Source of the DNA: a virus
Length of the DNA: 33,946 bases
Virus record (IMG/VR): IMGVR_UViG_3300043446_000646
Location: 1-33,946 of that record
Direction: 5' to 3' (one strand)
In this document: piece after piece, positions 23,312 to 30,944 of the stretch
Numbering within the stretch: position 1 is the first letter of the stretch
Layout: each line of letters begins with the position of its first letter
Program-made: the position numbers and the translations under genes
Notes under the pieces: generated by a model
Seen by the model: the letters and a program-made list of their open reading frames with translations, nothing else
Database searches by the model: none
Told to the model about the DNA's origin: nothing

Positions 23312-23627
23312 GGATAGCTTGGTATCCCGCCCCTCCCGAAGGGACTGATCTGTAGTCCCACCCAGAGTACCCATGAGGCAGCTATTCATCCGACATTGGC
23401 TTGGTCTACCACCCGTGTACCAATGTCTACCCTAGTCCCTAGCTGACAGGCTAGTCGAGTTCCTGGGGGTGTACCAGTCCCGGTGTTTACTGGGTGCGGC
23501 CCATGCAGGCCCATTAGCTGACGCGCCCTGACGGCTGCCGTAGAAGCAAAAAAACCACTTACTGCTGTATCCCGGTGGCAACCCGCTGGACTAGACATCC
23601 TTTGGGCGAGATACATGAGTAAGTGGT
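23312..23627 (-). ncRNA. Candidate structured noncoding RNA (hairpin chain)
   Basis: Stems that I can pair are: ten bp ACCACTTACT/AGTAAGTGGT (23554-23563 with 23618-23627) enclosing GTATC/GATAC; CCAGT/ACTGG (23474-23493); CTAGC/GCTAG (23439-23454); eight bp GACATTGG/CCAATGTC (23392-23399 with 23420-23427); GGGACT/AGTCCC (23341-23359); CCAAG/CTTGG (23314-23332); and ACGG/CCGT plus GGCC/GGCC near 23498-23541. The strand is uncertain: the seven U after the largest hairpin favour -, but an inner stem (CCGGUGG/CCGCUGG) pairs fully only on +. No known ribozyme core recognised. Confidence 0.4.
23548..23627 (-). terminator. Second terminator-like long hairpin
   Basis: A 10-bp outer stem, a 3x3 internal loop, a 5-bp second stem and a 38-base inner region, followed on the - strand by seven U. 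It could back up the terminator at 23671 or end a short RNA. Confidence 0.55.
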
Positions 23628-23670
23628 CTATCTTTGTTACTTGCCACAGCAACGCCAACATTATAAACAC

Positions 23671-23719
23671 AAAAAAAAGCCAGGCACAAGTCCTGGCTTA
23701 ACTAAGGGTTTACCCTTAG
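23671..23719 (-). terminator. Intrinsic terminator after scaffold gene
   Basis: On the - strand AAGCCAGG pairs with CCTGGCTT around a 7-base loop and is followed by eight U in all. A second hairpin (CTAAGGG/CCCTTAG, 23702-23719) lies just before it. It begins 21 bases past the scaffold stop and separates the packaging/portal genes from the capsid cassette. Confidence 0.85.
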
Positions 23720-23740
23720 ATGGAGAATAGCAACTGCCCC

Positions 23741-24505
23741 CTAACCATACATCTTTTCAAACAACTTCTCTACCTTAGCCCGGTAGGCCGGATTCTTCCG
23801 GTATTCTGGGTTTGCCACCATGGCGTCCAGTTCTTCCTTGCTCATAGACCCTTCAGGATCCTGTTTGAGCGTTTCGGTGGGCACCCTGCCCTCGTAGGTT
23901 TCCCGCAGCTTTTGGAGCGCTTTAATGCCCTTGGCGGTGTCTCCCCAGCGGGTGAACTCATTGAACTCATCCTGGCCCCAGATGCCCTTCTGAACCATGC
24001 CCCTGCCCCACCTGGCCATATCAGTGACTATGGCCTTGGCATTGGGGCCAAGTGCTTCCAGTTCCTGTTGGACACTTTGCTTGGCCTCGGCCACGGTATT
24101 GGCGCCTATCCCGGTCACCTCCTTGGCCAGTTCCTCGAAGGCGGTCTGGCTGATGCCGTACCTCTGCGCCCAGCCCACATAGCTTTTGACTACGGGGTCA
24201 TCTTCCTTGAGTCCAAGGCTGCCAATGTCGTACTGGCCATTTTCTGGTGGCTTGTGGCCACCTGCTCTGAACTTCTTTTCCAGTTCAATGTAGGACTTGG
24301 ATATGCCCTCTAGGTCTGGGGCTGCTTCTTCTTTCTTCCAGAATTTCTCTGGCCAGAAGTCAGGGCGCTCAAGCGGGGCATCATCCTGTTCTGTTCCTGC
24401 AACATGGTTGATTGATTGCTCTTGGCCCTCGGTTGTCTGCTCGGCAGGCGCTTCCTCATCGGCAGCAGCAGCCAGCAGGCCTGGGTTGTCATTTGCATCA
24501 CTCAT
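23741..24505 (-). CDS. Scaffolding protein
   Basis: A 254-aa protein upstream of the capsid gene. The acidic N-terminal 60 residues (EEAPAEQTTEGQEQ) lead to RPDFWPEKFWKKE and LEGISKSYIELEKKF (about 49-78). The helical body follows, and the basic C-terminal helix (EYRKNPAYRAKVEKLFEKMYG) is the usual coat-binding end of scaffolds. The RPDFIPEKFWD-like motif is shared by T7-like scaffolds. Confidence 0.88.
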   Translation of the reverse strand: MSDANDNPGLLAAAADEEAPAEQTTEGQEQSINHVAGTEQDDAPLERPDFWPEKFWKKEEAAPDLEGISKSYIELEKKFRAGGHKPPENGQYDIGSLGLKEDDPVVKSYVGWAQRYGISQTAFEELAKEVTGIGANTVAEAKQSVQQELEALGPNAKAIVTDMARWGRGMVQKGIWGQDEFNEFTRWGDTAKGIKALQKLRETYEGRVPTETLKQDPEGSMSKEELDAMVANPEYRKNPAYRAKVEKLFEKMYG

Positions 24506-24759
24506 CTTTGTTTAGCCTTTCTGATACGGTTTTCAATATCGCGGACAACACTGTTCTGTCCCTCTCGGAACATTCCCATCGAACTGTCCGCGCCTGGTTG
24601 CCAGCACGGTTGCTCCAGATAAAACTGTCGCAGCCACGCCAACACTTTTTGACCCTCATCTGTGCCAAATGTCTTGGCCATCTGAAGGTTCAAATCGACT
24701 CCCTCTTGCCCAGGCTCAAAGGTAAAGGGGTCTTGTTCTAGGTCTTCCCACCCACTCAT
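24502..24759 (-). CDS. Bbp19-like small head protein
   Basis: An 85-aa protein between portal and scaffold, the place of Bbp19 in Bordetella phage BPP-1. The core GQKVLAWLRQFYLEQPCW followed by MFREGQNSVVRDIENRI (residues 69-84 region) matches that short domain. Role unknown. ATGA overlaps on both sides. Confidence 0.75.
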   Translation of the reverse strand: MSGWEDLEQDPFTFEPGQEGVDLNLQMAKTFGTDEGQKVLAWLRQFYLEQPCWQPGADSSMGMFREGQNSVVRDIENRIRKAKQR

Positions 24760-26324
24760 GCCATGGCCCCTGCAGGCGCGGCTTCAGGTGCCGGCAATGC
24801 CTGCTGCTGTTGCTGTGCCATGGCCGCTGCTTGCGCCATTTGCTGCATCAGACCGCGGCGCTCCTCCCCGGTGGTACGCACCTGAATCGGCACACCCAGC
24901 TTGTCGGCAATGTAGTCGATGGCGGTGCCTGCCTTGATGGCCATTTGGCCCTCTGGCCCCATGCCTGCAGCAATCTGCATGAACTGCAGAATGTTGTTGA
25001 TCTCGTCCATGTTCTGAGCCATGGCCAGCGGTGACACCGGGCTGACCTTGACCTCCAGTCCATTGACCTGGATTGGCAGCACAATCATGCCGTCCTGATC
25101 CATGACCTCCAGAATCTTGGTGACCAGGGGAATCATGGTTTCGTTGATGAGTCGTCCAAAGGCTGATCCCAGGTTCTGGGCCAGTTCCTTCATCCGCTCC
25201 ACCACCTCGGTAGCAGACCTGGCAGACATATTGTCTGGGGGCAGACTCTCGTCCAGCAGGGTGCGCTTGATGGATGCCACCAGATCGTTGATCACAATCT
25301 GACTGACATTGAAGTCGCCAGCACGGGGCAGTGGTTTGAGTGCCTCGCCCTGGGGGCCGCCGTTCCTAGCCACCGGGATAATGGCGCCGGGAGTGATCTT
25401 CACATTGGCTGGGTTGAGCACACCGTCATCGGCCGCGGTGTATACGCCAGTAATGGCCAGGGACGCATTCTTAAGCAGCAATTCCTTGACCTTGTTCAGC
25501 GTCTTGATGTCCGGCAGTGCGGTCAGCACCGGGCCACGGCCATAGATCTCGCCGGCCACTTTCATGTACCTGCTGACCACCCATGGGCTGGACTTCAGCT
25601 TGCGGTAAACAATCTCTGACTTGGACTTCTCATGTACCACATGGTAGCAATAGTCGCCCCGATCCAGGTTCAGCACCGTTGCCTCGATCAGATCCACCTC
25701 CTCGGTGGGCTTGTCGGAGATCAGTTTCTGCAGGTCTGGCGGGATGTTGGCATCCTTCCACTGCATCTGGATGGATTCGCCCTTGAGCCGCATCTTGCGG
25801 TACACATTGTCCACCTGGCCATTGGCGCCTTCCTCGAAGCTGACCAGGTACTGTGGCACCGGAATGAAGTTGATGGGGTTGACCGCATCACCCTTCTGCA
25901 CCAGCATGACCGCGGTGCCGACAGACAGATCCAGCAGGAACTCGCCCATTGCGATGTCAAAGTTGGACTGCTTTAGCAGCGCAAACATCTTGTCTGCGTA
26001 CATATCCAGCATCATCTGAACCTGGCTACGCCGATCCATGGGGATGTCTGAGCCGGGTTCGAGGCGGCACCACTTGCGCTGGGGCGGGAAGATGCCAGAC
26101 TGCAGACGGTTGGCAAATCGCTGAGTGCTGTTGATGGCCGTTGAGTCAAAGACCCTGGTCATCTTGCGCTTGCCGCCCACCTTGCCCTCGTACTCGCCAC
26201 CGTACAGATTGCGCTGGGGCAGGGCAAATTCCATCGCGTCTTCATACAGACTACGGAAATCGTCCTTCTTGGTCTGCGCTATCTTGTGACGCTGCAGTAT
26301 CTGCTCAACCGTCATCTTTGCCAT
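24756..26324 (-). CDS. Portal (head-to-tail connector) protein
   Basis: A 522-aa T7 gp8/BPP-1-type connector. N-terminal helices lead into RSLYEDAMEFALPQRNLYGG (24-43) and DSTAINSTQRFANRLQSGIFPPQRKW (60-85), both diagnostic for this portal family. Later come FIPVPQYLVSFEEGANGQVDNVYRK and GEIYGRGPVLTALPDIKTLNKVKEL. The C-terminus is Gln/Ala/Pro-rich (MAQQQQQALPAPEAAPAGAMA), likely a disordered barrel end. It forms the dodecameric DNA entry ring. Confidence 0.93.
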   Translation of the reverse strand: MAKMTVEQILQRHKIAQTKKDDFRSLYEDAMEFALPQRNLYGGEYEGKVGGKRKMTRVFDSTAINSTQRFANRLQSGIFPPQRKWCRLEPGSDIPMDRRSQVQMMLDMYADKMFALLKQSNFDIAMGEFLLDLSVGTAVMLVQKGDAVNPINFIPVPQYLVSFEEGANGQVDNVYRKMRLKGESIQMQWKDANIPPDLQKLISDKPTEEVDLIEATVLNLDRGDYCYHVVHEKSKSEIVYRKLKSSPWVVSRYMKVAGEIYGRGPVLTALPDIKTLNKVKELLLKNASLAITGVYTAADDGVLNPANVKITPGAIIPVARNGGPQGEALKPLPRAGDFNVSQIVINDLVASIKRTLLDESLPPDNMSARSATEVVERMKELAQNLGSAFGRLINETMIPLVTKILEVMDQDGMIVLPIQVNGLEVKVSPVSPLAMAQNMDEINNILQFMQIAAGMGPEGQMAIKAGTAIDYIADKLGVPIQVRTTGEERRGLMQQMAQAAAMAQQQQQALPAPEAAPAGAMA

Positions 26325-26325
26325 A

Positions 26326-26652
26326 TCAGTCCTTTTTCTTGCTTGCTTGGTATCTCTTCAAAATGGCCCTGCCCTTGGCCGCCAATCTAGCGGCAGCATC
26401 TGCGGTTTTGGGAACCGGTTCACCCCAAGCATGGGCAGACAGTGCCAGCCTAGTGGGCTTGCCATCTTTGACCAATGGGCCGCTGGGATTTGTGAAAAAT
26501 CTAGTAAGAAAAGATCCTTTGCGCCTGGCATCCTGGCCCTTTGGATTAGATGCCTTCACGCCTGGTTGCAAATTCTTGCTCTCACCAGAACGCTCGAACT
26601 TGCGTCTGCCGGCTTCTGTCAGGCCGCCTTCAGGATCTTTGTACTTGCTCAT
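26326..26652 (-). CDS. DUF6321-type basic phage protein (108 aa)
   Basis: A very basic protein with DPEGGLTEAGRRKFERS...LQPGVK, then RRKGSFLTRFFTNPSGPL and KPTRLALSAHAWGEPVPKTADAAARLAAKGRAIL. This ordered set matches the DUF6321 family found in many phages upstream of the portal gene. Function unknown; its charge suggests contact with DNA in the head or packaging site. Confidence 0.82.
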   Translation of the reverse strand: MSKYKDPEGGLTEAGRRKFERSGESKNLQPGVKASNPKGQDARRKGSFLTRFFTNPSGPLVKDGKPTRLALSAHAWGEPVPKTADAAARLAAKGRAILKRYQASKKKD

Positions 26653-27098
26653 TCCTCGTCATCCTCCTGCTCGTCTTTTATCGGGCCGCCCACTAGCCAG
26701 GCATCGCAGGTTCTGGTGCCAGCGCACTTGAAATGGAACAACTCGCAAAACCCAAGCTGGGCGGCCTCAATGACATCCTCGTCATATCCAGACTCCTCCG
26801 CTGGATTCTTGGCCTCAATGCCTGCCTTGATGCATTCCAGCATTTGCTCGGTCTGGATAAATGCAGCGCAGTTACCGCACCTCATGCCCATGGCCTCATC
26901 CAGCAAGGTGTTCCAGATCACACTCTTGCGAAGCCAGAATGTCTCATTGTTTTTGTTGTCATTGGGATTGGCCGGGCCATATCCAACATTGGCAAATGCC
27001 CAGTCTCTGTTCTTGAGATTGGTCTTGATGTCTCTTGTGGCCAATGGACACTGGTACTCTTCCTCGGCCTCGACTTCTTCAATCATGTTTGTTGCCAT
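26649..27098 (-). CDS. Cys-rich head-region protein, HiPIP-like cysteine pattern (149 aa)
   Basis: I start it at the ATG at 27098, overlapping the upstream TAA; an upstream start at 27110 adds four residues. The core has ATRDIKTNLKNRDWAFANVGYGPANPN, then GMRCGNCAAFIQTEQMLECIKAG, then LGFCELFHFKCAGTRTCDAWLVGGPI. The CGNC...C...GFC...C...C spacing with terminal CDAW recalls high-potential iron-sulfur proteins. The family recurs in aquatic phages between terminase and portal. Metal binding is inference. The C-terminus is acidic (KDEQEDDEE). Confidence 0.78.
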   Translation of the reverse strand: MATNMIEEVEAEEEYQCPLATRDIKTNLKNRDWAFANVGYGPANPNDNKNNETFWLRKSVIWNTLLDEAMGMRCGNCAAFIQTEQMLECIKAGIEAKNPAEESGYDEDVIEAAQLGFCELFHFKCAGTRTCDAWLVGGPIKDEQEDDEE

Positions 27099-27685
27099 TA
27101 TTCGTACCACTCAAGTGTTAAAACGGCCACCTGGTTTGATCCAGATGTGTTGGTTAGTCTGACCATGTAATTTGTAAGAGGTAGCAAGACAAATTCAAGG
27201 GATGTTGTGTCACCACCACCTGTTTTTGTTTTGCCACCACCAATGATCAAATTTGAATAGATCAGTGTGCCGGTGGTGTTTACAGTTGGATTCAGCACCA
27301 TGGCAACATTGCTGATGGTGCTTGATGTCCGATTTCTTTTTAGAGGTGTGTATGAGGTTCCACCTGTGGATGTGGTTCCTTCATACAGCAAGATTTCAGC
27401 ATCGCCACCACACGCGCCACCATAGGTCAGGTGCATTGTTGTGCCTGGCCCCGCGGCAAACACAAAATCAATGGAAGACCCGTTTGGCAGAGTGCTTCCA
27501 TTGTTGATGATGTGCGATGCAAAGAATGCCCGGCCCTCATGCAGTCGCTGATGGTTTACATCAACAACAATAACGGGCGCATCAGATCCATTCAGAAGTT
27601 GATTGCCGTCCTTATCTTTCTGGGTTAGGGCGACAAGTTGTGTCTTCTGATTCTCTGACTCTCTTTGAACATAGATGATGGCCAT
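27098..27685 (-). CDS. Beta-rich virion-associated protein (195 aa)
   Basis: Beta-strand-rich with the family pattern HEGRAFFASHI...IDFVFAAGPGTTMHLTYGGACGGDAEILLYEG..TSYTPLKRNRTSS, then GTLIYSNLIIGGG, LPLTNYMVRLTN and C-terminal VAVLTLEWYE. This set is common in phages near head or fibre genes and likely forms a jelly-roll-like decoration or head fibre. Function not proven. TAATG overlaps at both ends couple it to its neighbours. Confidence 0.8.
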   Translation of the reverse strand: MAIIYVQRESENQKTQLVALTQKDKDGNQLLNGSDAPVIVVDVNHQRLHEGRAFFASHIINNGSTLPNGSSIDFVFAAGPGTTMHLTYGGACGGDAEILLYEGTTSTGGTSYTPLKRNRTSSTISNVAMVLNPTVNTTGTLIYSNLIIGGGKTKTGGGDTTSLEFVLLPLTNYMVRLTNTSGSNQVAVLTLEWYE

Positions 27686-27846
27686 TATTTCTTCTTGACT
27701 GCCTGCCTGGCCTCACTCATTCCGATTGCAATTGCCTGCTCACGGGACTTGACCTTCTGTCCACTAGATGACTTGAGTTTGCCAGCGGCATACTCCTTCA
27801 TCACCTTGTGAACCTTGGCCTGCATCTTGTCTTTTGTGTCGGCCAT
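27685..27846 (-). CDS. DUF6496-like small basic protein (53 aa)
   Basis: MADTKDKMQAKVHKVMKEYA, then GKLKSSSGQKVKSREQAIAIG, then MSEARQAVKKK. The GKLKSSSGQKV..REQAIAI motif marks a small basic protein family (DUF6496 as I recall) found in phages and bacteria. Overlaps by TAATG with the genes on both sides. Function unknown; the high lysine content suggests nucleic-acid binding. Confidence 0.78.
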   Translation of the reverse strand: MADTKDKMQAKVHKVMKEYAAGKLKSSSGQKVKSREQAIAIGMSEARQAVKKK

Positions 27847-28103
27847 TACGCGCCACCACCAAGTTTGGTGCTATTGCCAAGTCCCAACTCGGAGTCGGTG
27901 CGCTCTGCAGACAACAGTGACCGCAGACCACCGCCGCGGCGAGCCTTCATGCCAGCCTGGGTACGCTTTGCAAGATCAGACTCCTGCTTAGACAGTTGCG
28001 ATTCTTGCTGTGCAATCTGCTGCTTTTGCAATTCAATCTGCTTCTCTGCTGCAGCAGAACCGCCACCACCGCCACCACCACCAAATAGTCCACCCATGTT
28101 CAA
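27846..28103 (-). CDS. Gly-rich, coiled-coil head-region protein (85 aa)
   Basis: MNMGGLFGGGGGGGGSAAA is followed by a Gln-rich coiled coil (AEKQIELQKQQIAQQESQLSKQESDLAKRTQAGM). A tail ARRGGGLRSLLSAERTDSELGLGNSTKLG follows. The RRGGxRSLLS...ETG-like tail is a common small phage protein near the terminase. Probably a minor virion or assembly component. Confidence 0.75.
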   Translation of the reverse strand: MNMGGLFGGGGGGGGSAAAEKQIELQKQQIAQQESQLSKQESDLAKRTQAGMKARRGGGLRSLLSAERTDSELGLGNSTKLGGGA

Positions 28104-28570
28104 CTCCTAGACATCATGTAAAAATCTGCCATGTCAGGGCCATACTTTTTCATCAGGCCTTCTATCTCAAACCCAATTGCCTGGCCCCACCTGACAGCGC
28201 GAGTGTCCCTGCATCTTACAGTTATTTGAATTCGATGTAAATTGTTGGATATCACTCTGAAATCACGATAACCAATTGCCGCCTTGGTCATGATTACCGG
28301 GAATTTCCTGGCCCTCTCCTCCATAAAGCACCACATCTCCTCCACGCCTGTCCAGATCTTGACCGATCCGAAGCAGGCAACGGGCTTGCCGTGCAATATC
28401 GCGGTGATAGCATGGCCAGACCTGGCCTGAATTTCCAGCATCTTGCCAATATCGAGTGCTTTGCTGATGGCCTGGTAGTTTTGTGCCTTGATGTCCATGA
28501 CTGCCACATGGCCGGGGTTGAATGGCACCCAGGTGACACCCGGCATGGTGGGCAATTCAGGCAAAGACAT
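28100..28570 (-). CDS. GNAT-like protein (gp13/DUF2833-like)
   Basis: A 156-aa protein with an acetyltransferase-like layout: a central strand pair (AITAILHGKPVACFGSVKIWTGVEEMWCFMEE), then RRIQITVRCRDTRAVRWGQAIGFEIEGLMKKYGPD with the WGQAIGFEIEG turn typical of GNAT domain ends. Similar small proteins in T7-like phages are virion-linked (T7 gp13 family). The acetyl-CoA P-loop is not clear, so activity is doubtful. Overlaps terminase by 14 bases. Confidence 0.7.
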   Translation of the reverse strand: MSLPELPTMPGVTWVPFNPGHVAVMDIKAQNYQAISKALDIGKMLEIQARSGHAITAILHGKPVACFGSVKIWTGVEEMWCFMEERARKFPVIMTKAAIGYRDFRVISNNLHRIQITVRCRDTRAVRWGQAIGFEIEGLMKKYGPDMADFYMMSRS

Positions 28571-30113
28571 CGAATTCGTCAGTCACAATGGTGGTTGCCA
28601 GGAAAGTCTGGCTGGAAGTGCGGTTGGTACCGCGGGTTAGCTGTCGATATTCGCCGCCACCAGTGAGCAAATAGCCAAATGCATCGCCCACATGGGAGTG
28701 TTCGTTCTTGCTGGGCGCATCTTTGAACCGTTCCTGACCGGCACCCACCGCAATCCGCTTGAAATGGTAGCCACCAGACAGGGATTTGCGTAGCAACTTG
28801 CACTGCTTGTGTACCAGTAGGCCTGGTTTGCCCATGACCATGCGGTTCATGGGGGCTGCAGCCGCCTCGCGCCTGGCCTTGAAGTCATTGGTGGCCGTTG
28901 GCTCGGCCTTCAGGCCCAGGCTTTTCAGGTACTCGAAGGCCGTAGTCTCATAAATGGCGTCCCGCTGCAGGCCTGCAGGGTCACCCCAAATCCGGCATTC
29001 GTACTTTGGAAACCTGACCTGCAGTTCACTGAGCAATTGCTGTCCAAAACGCTCCAGCCCCATGTCAAAGGTGACGATCTCATGCAGCACACGCCACTGG
29101 CCGGAGGGATGCCGCTGGCCAAAGACGGCTGCAGGTGTCAATCCGAAGTCCAGACCAACCTGAATCGGCAAGGTAGGGTCTGCTTCCAGTTCGGCAGACA
29201 TGATGCCATCGTCATACTCTGGCCAGACAGGCCTGCCCTCCTGCACATAGGTGTACAGCCCACCGGCATAGCACCGAATCCAATCCAGATTCTTGCCTAG
29301 CAACATCTGCTGGTAATAGCCTGTGGGCAGATTGTTGATATTCTCGGCATTGGGATTGATCTTCCACCACTTGCCGGACGCAAACACATGGTCTTGTGCC
29401 TCTGGATTTTCCGGCAAATCATCAGACGCCACCTCCAGAATACCCGCCGGTTGCTTCCAGAATTTCCAAGCATACGGGCCAGACATCTTTTCCTTCTCAG
29501 CCATGTTATGCCACCAATGGTCATCGTCCATGGGGTTAGTGTCCATCCAGATCCCGTGCCAGGTGGCGCCGCCATCCCTCTTTGTGGGGTATCGGCCAAC
29601 CCGGTGAGTCAGCCCATCAATCACTGCCTTGGGCAATTCCCTGGCCTCATTCACCCAGGCGCCGGTCAGTTCCAGCGAAAGCAGTTTCCTGACATCCTTG
29701 GGCTGATCAAGGGCCAGGAAAATGACCTCGCAGTCAATGCCAGCAGCACCGTCCCTGGCCGGCAGCCGGATGTGGTGAGTAATGGGTGGCGTCCAAAGCA
29801 TGGGGCCAAAGGTGGCCTCTGGAAACAGATCCAGCCAGGTCTTGATGGTGGTGGTCTTCAGCATGGGATAGCTGTTTCTGACCACCGCCCACCGGGTATA
29901 GCGGATATTGTCGTGGGGGCTGGGTTTCTGCTGGATAGCTTTCTTGAATATTTTGGCAGCACAGCCATAAGACTTGCCAGACCCCACCGGCCCCATAATG
30001 CCCTGCACAAATGCATTGCTTTGGAAGAAGTCATATATCACCGGAGACTTGCTGAAATCAAATCTCAGACCACCGGCATTGACTTCTTTGGTGCTTCTTT
30101 CTTTGGTTTTCAT
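28557..30113 (-). CDS. terL: Terminase large subunit
   Basis: A 518-aa packaging motor and nuclease. Walker A is GPVGSGKS (41-48). The Walker B region is LTGAWVNEAREL. The nuclease domain shows QVGLDFGLTPAAVFGQ (first Asp), RIWGDPAG and the late HVGDAFGYLL with the last Asp. I chose the ATG at 30113, one base after the small-subunit TAG; a start at 30149 would overlap that gene. Its order next to TerS is standard. Confidence 0.95.
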   Translation of the reverse strand: MKTKERSTKEVNAGGLRFDFSKSPVIYDFFQSNAFVQGIMGPVGSGKSYGCAAKIFKKAIQQKPSPHDNIRYTRWAVVRNSYPMLKTTTIKTWLDLFPEATFGPMLWTPPITHHIRLPARDGAAGIDCEVIFLALDQPKDVRKLLSLELTGAWVNEARELPKAVIDGLTHRVGRYPTKRDGGATWHGIWMDTNPMDDDHWWHNMAEKEKMSGPYAWKFWKQPAGILEVASDDLPENPEAQDHVFASGKWWKINPNAENINNLPTGYYQQMLLGKNLDWIRCYAGGLYTYVQEGRPVWPEYDDGIMSAELEADPTLPIQVGLDFGLTPAAVFGQRHPSGQWRVLHEIVTFDMGLERFGQQLLSELQVRFPKYECRIWGDPAGLQRDAIYETTAFEYLKSLGLKAEPTATNDFKARREAAAAPMNRMVMGKPGLLVHKQCKLLRKSLSGGYHFKRIAVGAGQERFKDAPSKNEHSHVGDAFGYLLTGGGEYRQLTRGTNRTSSQTFLATTIVTDEFDVFA

Positions 30114-30114
30114 A

Positions 30115-30531
30115 CTATTCCCTTGAGTCTGGCGCCACCACATTGACATCGATCACACTGGGCTTGTCATTGTCATCTGGATTGTCCAGCAAGCCACTGG
30201 CCTTGGCCGCCAGCCGCAAGACACCCACCTTGTCAAACAACTCAATTTCCAGCGAAGTATTCCCATCACGGTCAGTCCTGACTTTGATGTTCTTAATGCT
30301 CTGCAATGCGTGTTCAGGTATCTGGTGACTGGGTTTTATTTTGACCTTTCCATCCTCATCCCAAGACATGATGTCTGTCAGCTTGGTATTCATCATGGCC
30401 AGTATCTGATACGCAATGGCCTCTTTATTCCCAAGCATGGTGCCAGACCTCTCCATCCGGCGCTGGATAGATCTGATACCACCCCAGTTTTTCAGACTGG
30501 GTATTTGCTCACCAATGCGAGATTTAGTCAT
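30115..30531 (-). CDS. terS: Terminase small subunit
   Basis: A 138-aa protein directly upstream of TerL. It has a helical N-terminus (IRSIQRRMERSGTMLG) and KLTDIMSWDEDGKVKIKPSHQIPEHALQSIKNIKV, with a strand ELFDKVGVLRLAAKASGLL, the pattern of many small terminases (IPxHAxxxIKxIKV...KxxALxLLxKxxGL). It recognises the packaging site. The C-terminus is acidic (DNPDDNDK) and may contact TerL. Confidence 0.85.
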   Translation of the reverse strand: MTKSRIGEQIPSLKNWGGIRSIQRRMERSGTMLGNKEAIAYQILAMMNTKLTDIMSWDEDGKVKIKPSHQIPEHALQSIKNIKVRTDRDGNTSLEIELFDKVGVLRLAAKASGLLDNPDDNDKPSVIDVNVVAPDSRE

Positions 30532-30533
30532 TA

Positions 30534-30815
30534 TCAGAATGGAATATCACTGTCTTGCTGCGGCTGATATCCATTAGCCTTGGCCTGATTATGATTATTG
30601 ATAACCGGCTGAGCAGCAGGCGCATTCTGAACCTTATTGCCAACCTTCACAGCCACCCAGGTGTCACCATTGGCAGTCTTCTTTGGAGTCACATCCAGCC
30701 AATGCACTGAGCCATCCGGCAGCATCACCTTGCCTTTGTAGGCAGGATGCCAGTCCTCAGTCTTCTTGTCATTCTTGAAGGCAGATCCCTGCCCAGGTTT
30801 CATTTCGTATGCCAT
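30534..30815 (-). CDS. SSB-like protein with DSDIPF tip
   Basis: A 93-aa protein. Residues 8-62 (GQGSAFKNDKKTEDWHPAYKG, LPDGSVHWLDVTPKKT, DTWVAVKVGNKV) look like a small beta domain. A Gln/Asn-rich linker follows (about 66-86), and the protein ends DSDIPF, the acidic-hydrophobic tip by which bacterial SSB recruits partner proteins. It is probably a single-strand DNA-binding or SSB-mimicking replication/recombination protein. Shine-Dalgarno AGGAAG precedes the ATG. It sits between the initiator and the terminases. Confidence 0.72.
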   Translation of the reverse strand: MAYEMKPGQGSAFKNDKKTEDWHPAYKGKVMLPDGSVHWLDVTPKKTANGDTWVAVKVGNKVQNAPAAQPVINNHNQAKANGYQPQQDSDIPF

Positions 30816-30866
30816 CTCAGCTTCCTTTCAAAGTTAATGAACACTAACACAATCACCGAAAAAGTA

Positions 30867-30901
30867 GGGAAAAGTTTTGGAAAAGCGGGGAAAAGTTTTG
30901 G
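30867..30901. repeat. Two 14-bp repeats 21 bp apart
   Basis: GGGAAAAGTTTTGG occurs at 30867-30880 and again at 30888-30901. Each has an AAAA-G-TTTT dyad core. The 21-bp period equals two helical turns, so two proteins could bind on the same DNA face. Possible operators upstream of the SSB-like gene. Confidence 0.7.
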
Positions 30902-30919
30902 GGGACACCCCCATCGCTA

Positions 30920-30944
30920 GGGTGAGGGGTGGGGGGGCAAGGGG
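30920..30944 (+). other. Predicted G-quadruplex motif
   Basis: Four G tracts of 3, 4, 7 and 4 on the + strand, separated by loops of 3, 1 and 3 bases, meet the usual intramolecular G-quadruplex pattern. The G-rich strand is the template for the leftward mRNA, so the structure could form behind the transcribing polymerase or ahead of replication from the nearby origin. Confidence 0.6.

Larger units (their letters stand above)
23114..23740. other. 627-bp gene-poor structured region between scaffold and capsid
   Basis: No convincing protein-coding gene, in a genome where nearly all genes touch. In - strand order it holds a hairpin and a canonical terminator (23671-23719), a large hairpin followed by seven U (23548-23627), a chain of at least seven shorter stem-loops (23312-23540), a 38-codon ORF (23180-23296), a near-consensus promoter (23252-23278) and the capsid ribosome binding site. 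Confidence 0.85.

Noticed and set aside
22424-23317. 297-codon + strand ORF across the capsid region
   Set aside because: Antisense to the well-recognised major capsid gene; no family features and His/Gln/Val-rich shadow composition.
23386-23670. 94-codon - strand ORF in the structured region
   Set aside because: It runs through every hairpin and the terminator-like U run, lacks a good ribosome site for its start and resembles no family.
23281-23740. tRNA, group I intron, or hammerhead/twister ribozyme
   Set aside because: No cloverleaf with T-arm, no group I P/Q/R/S core, no CUGAUGA...GAAA and no twister core could be found by eye.
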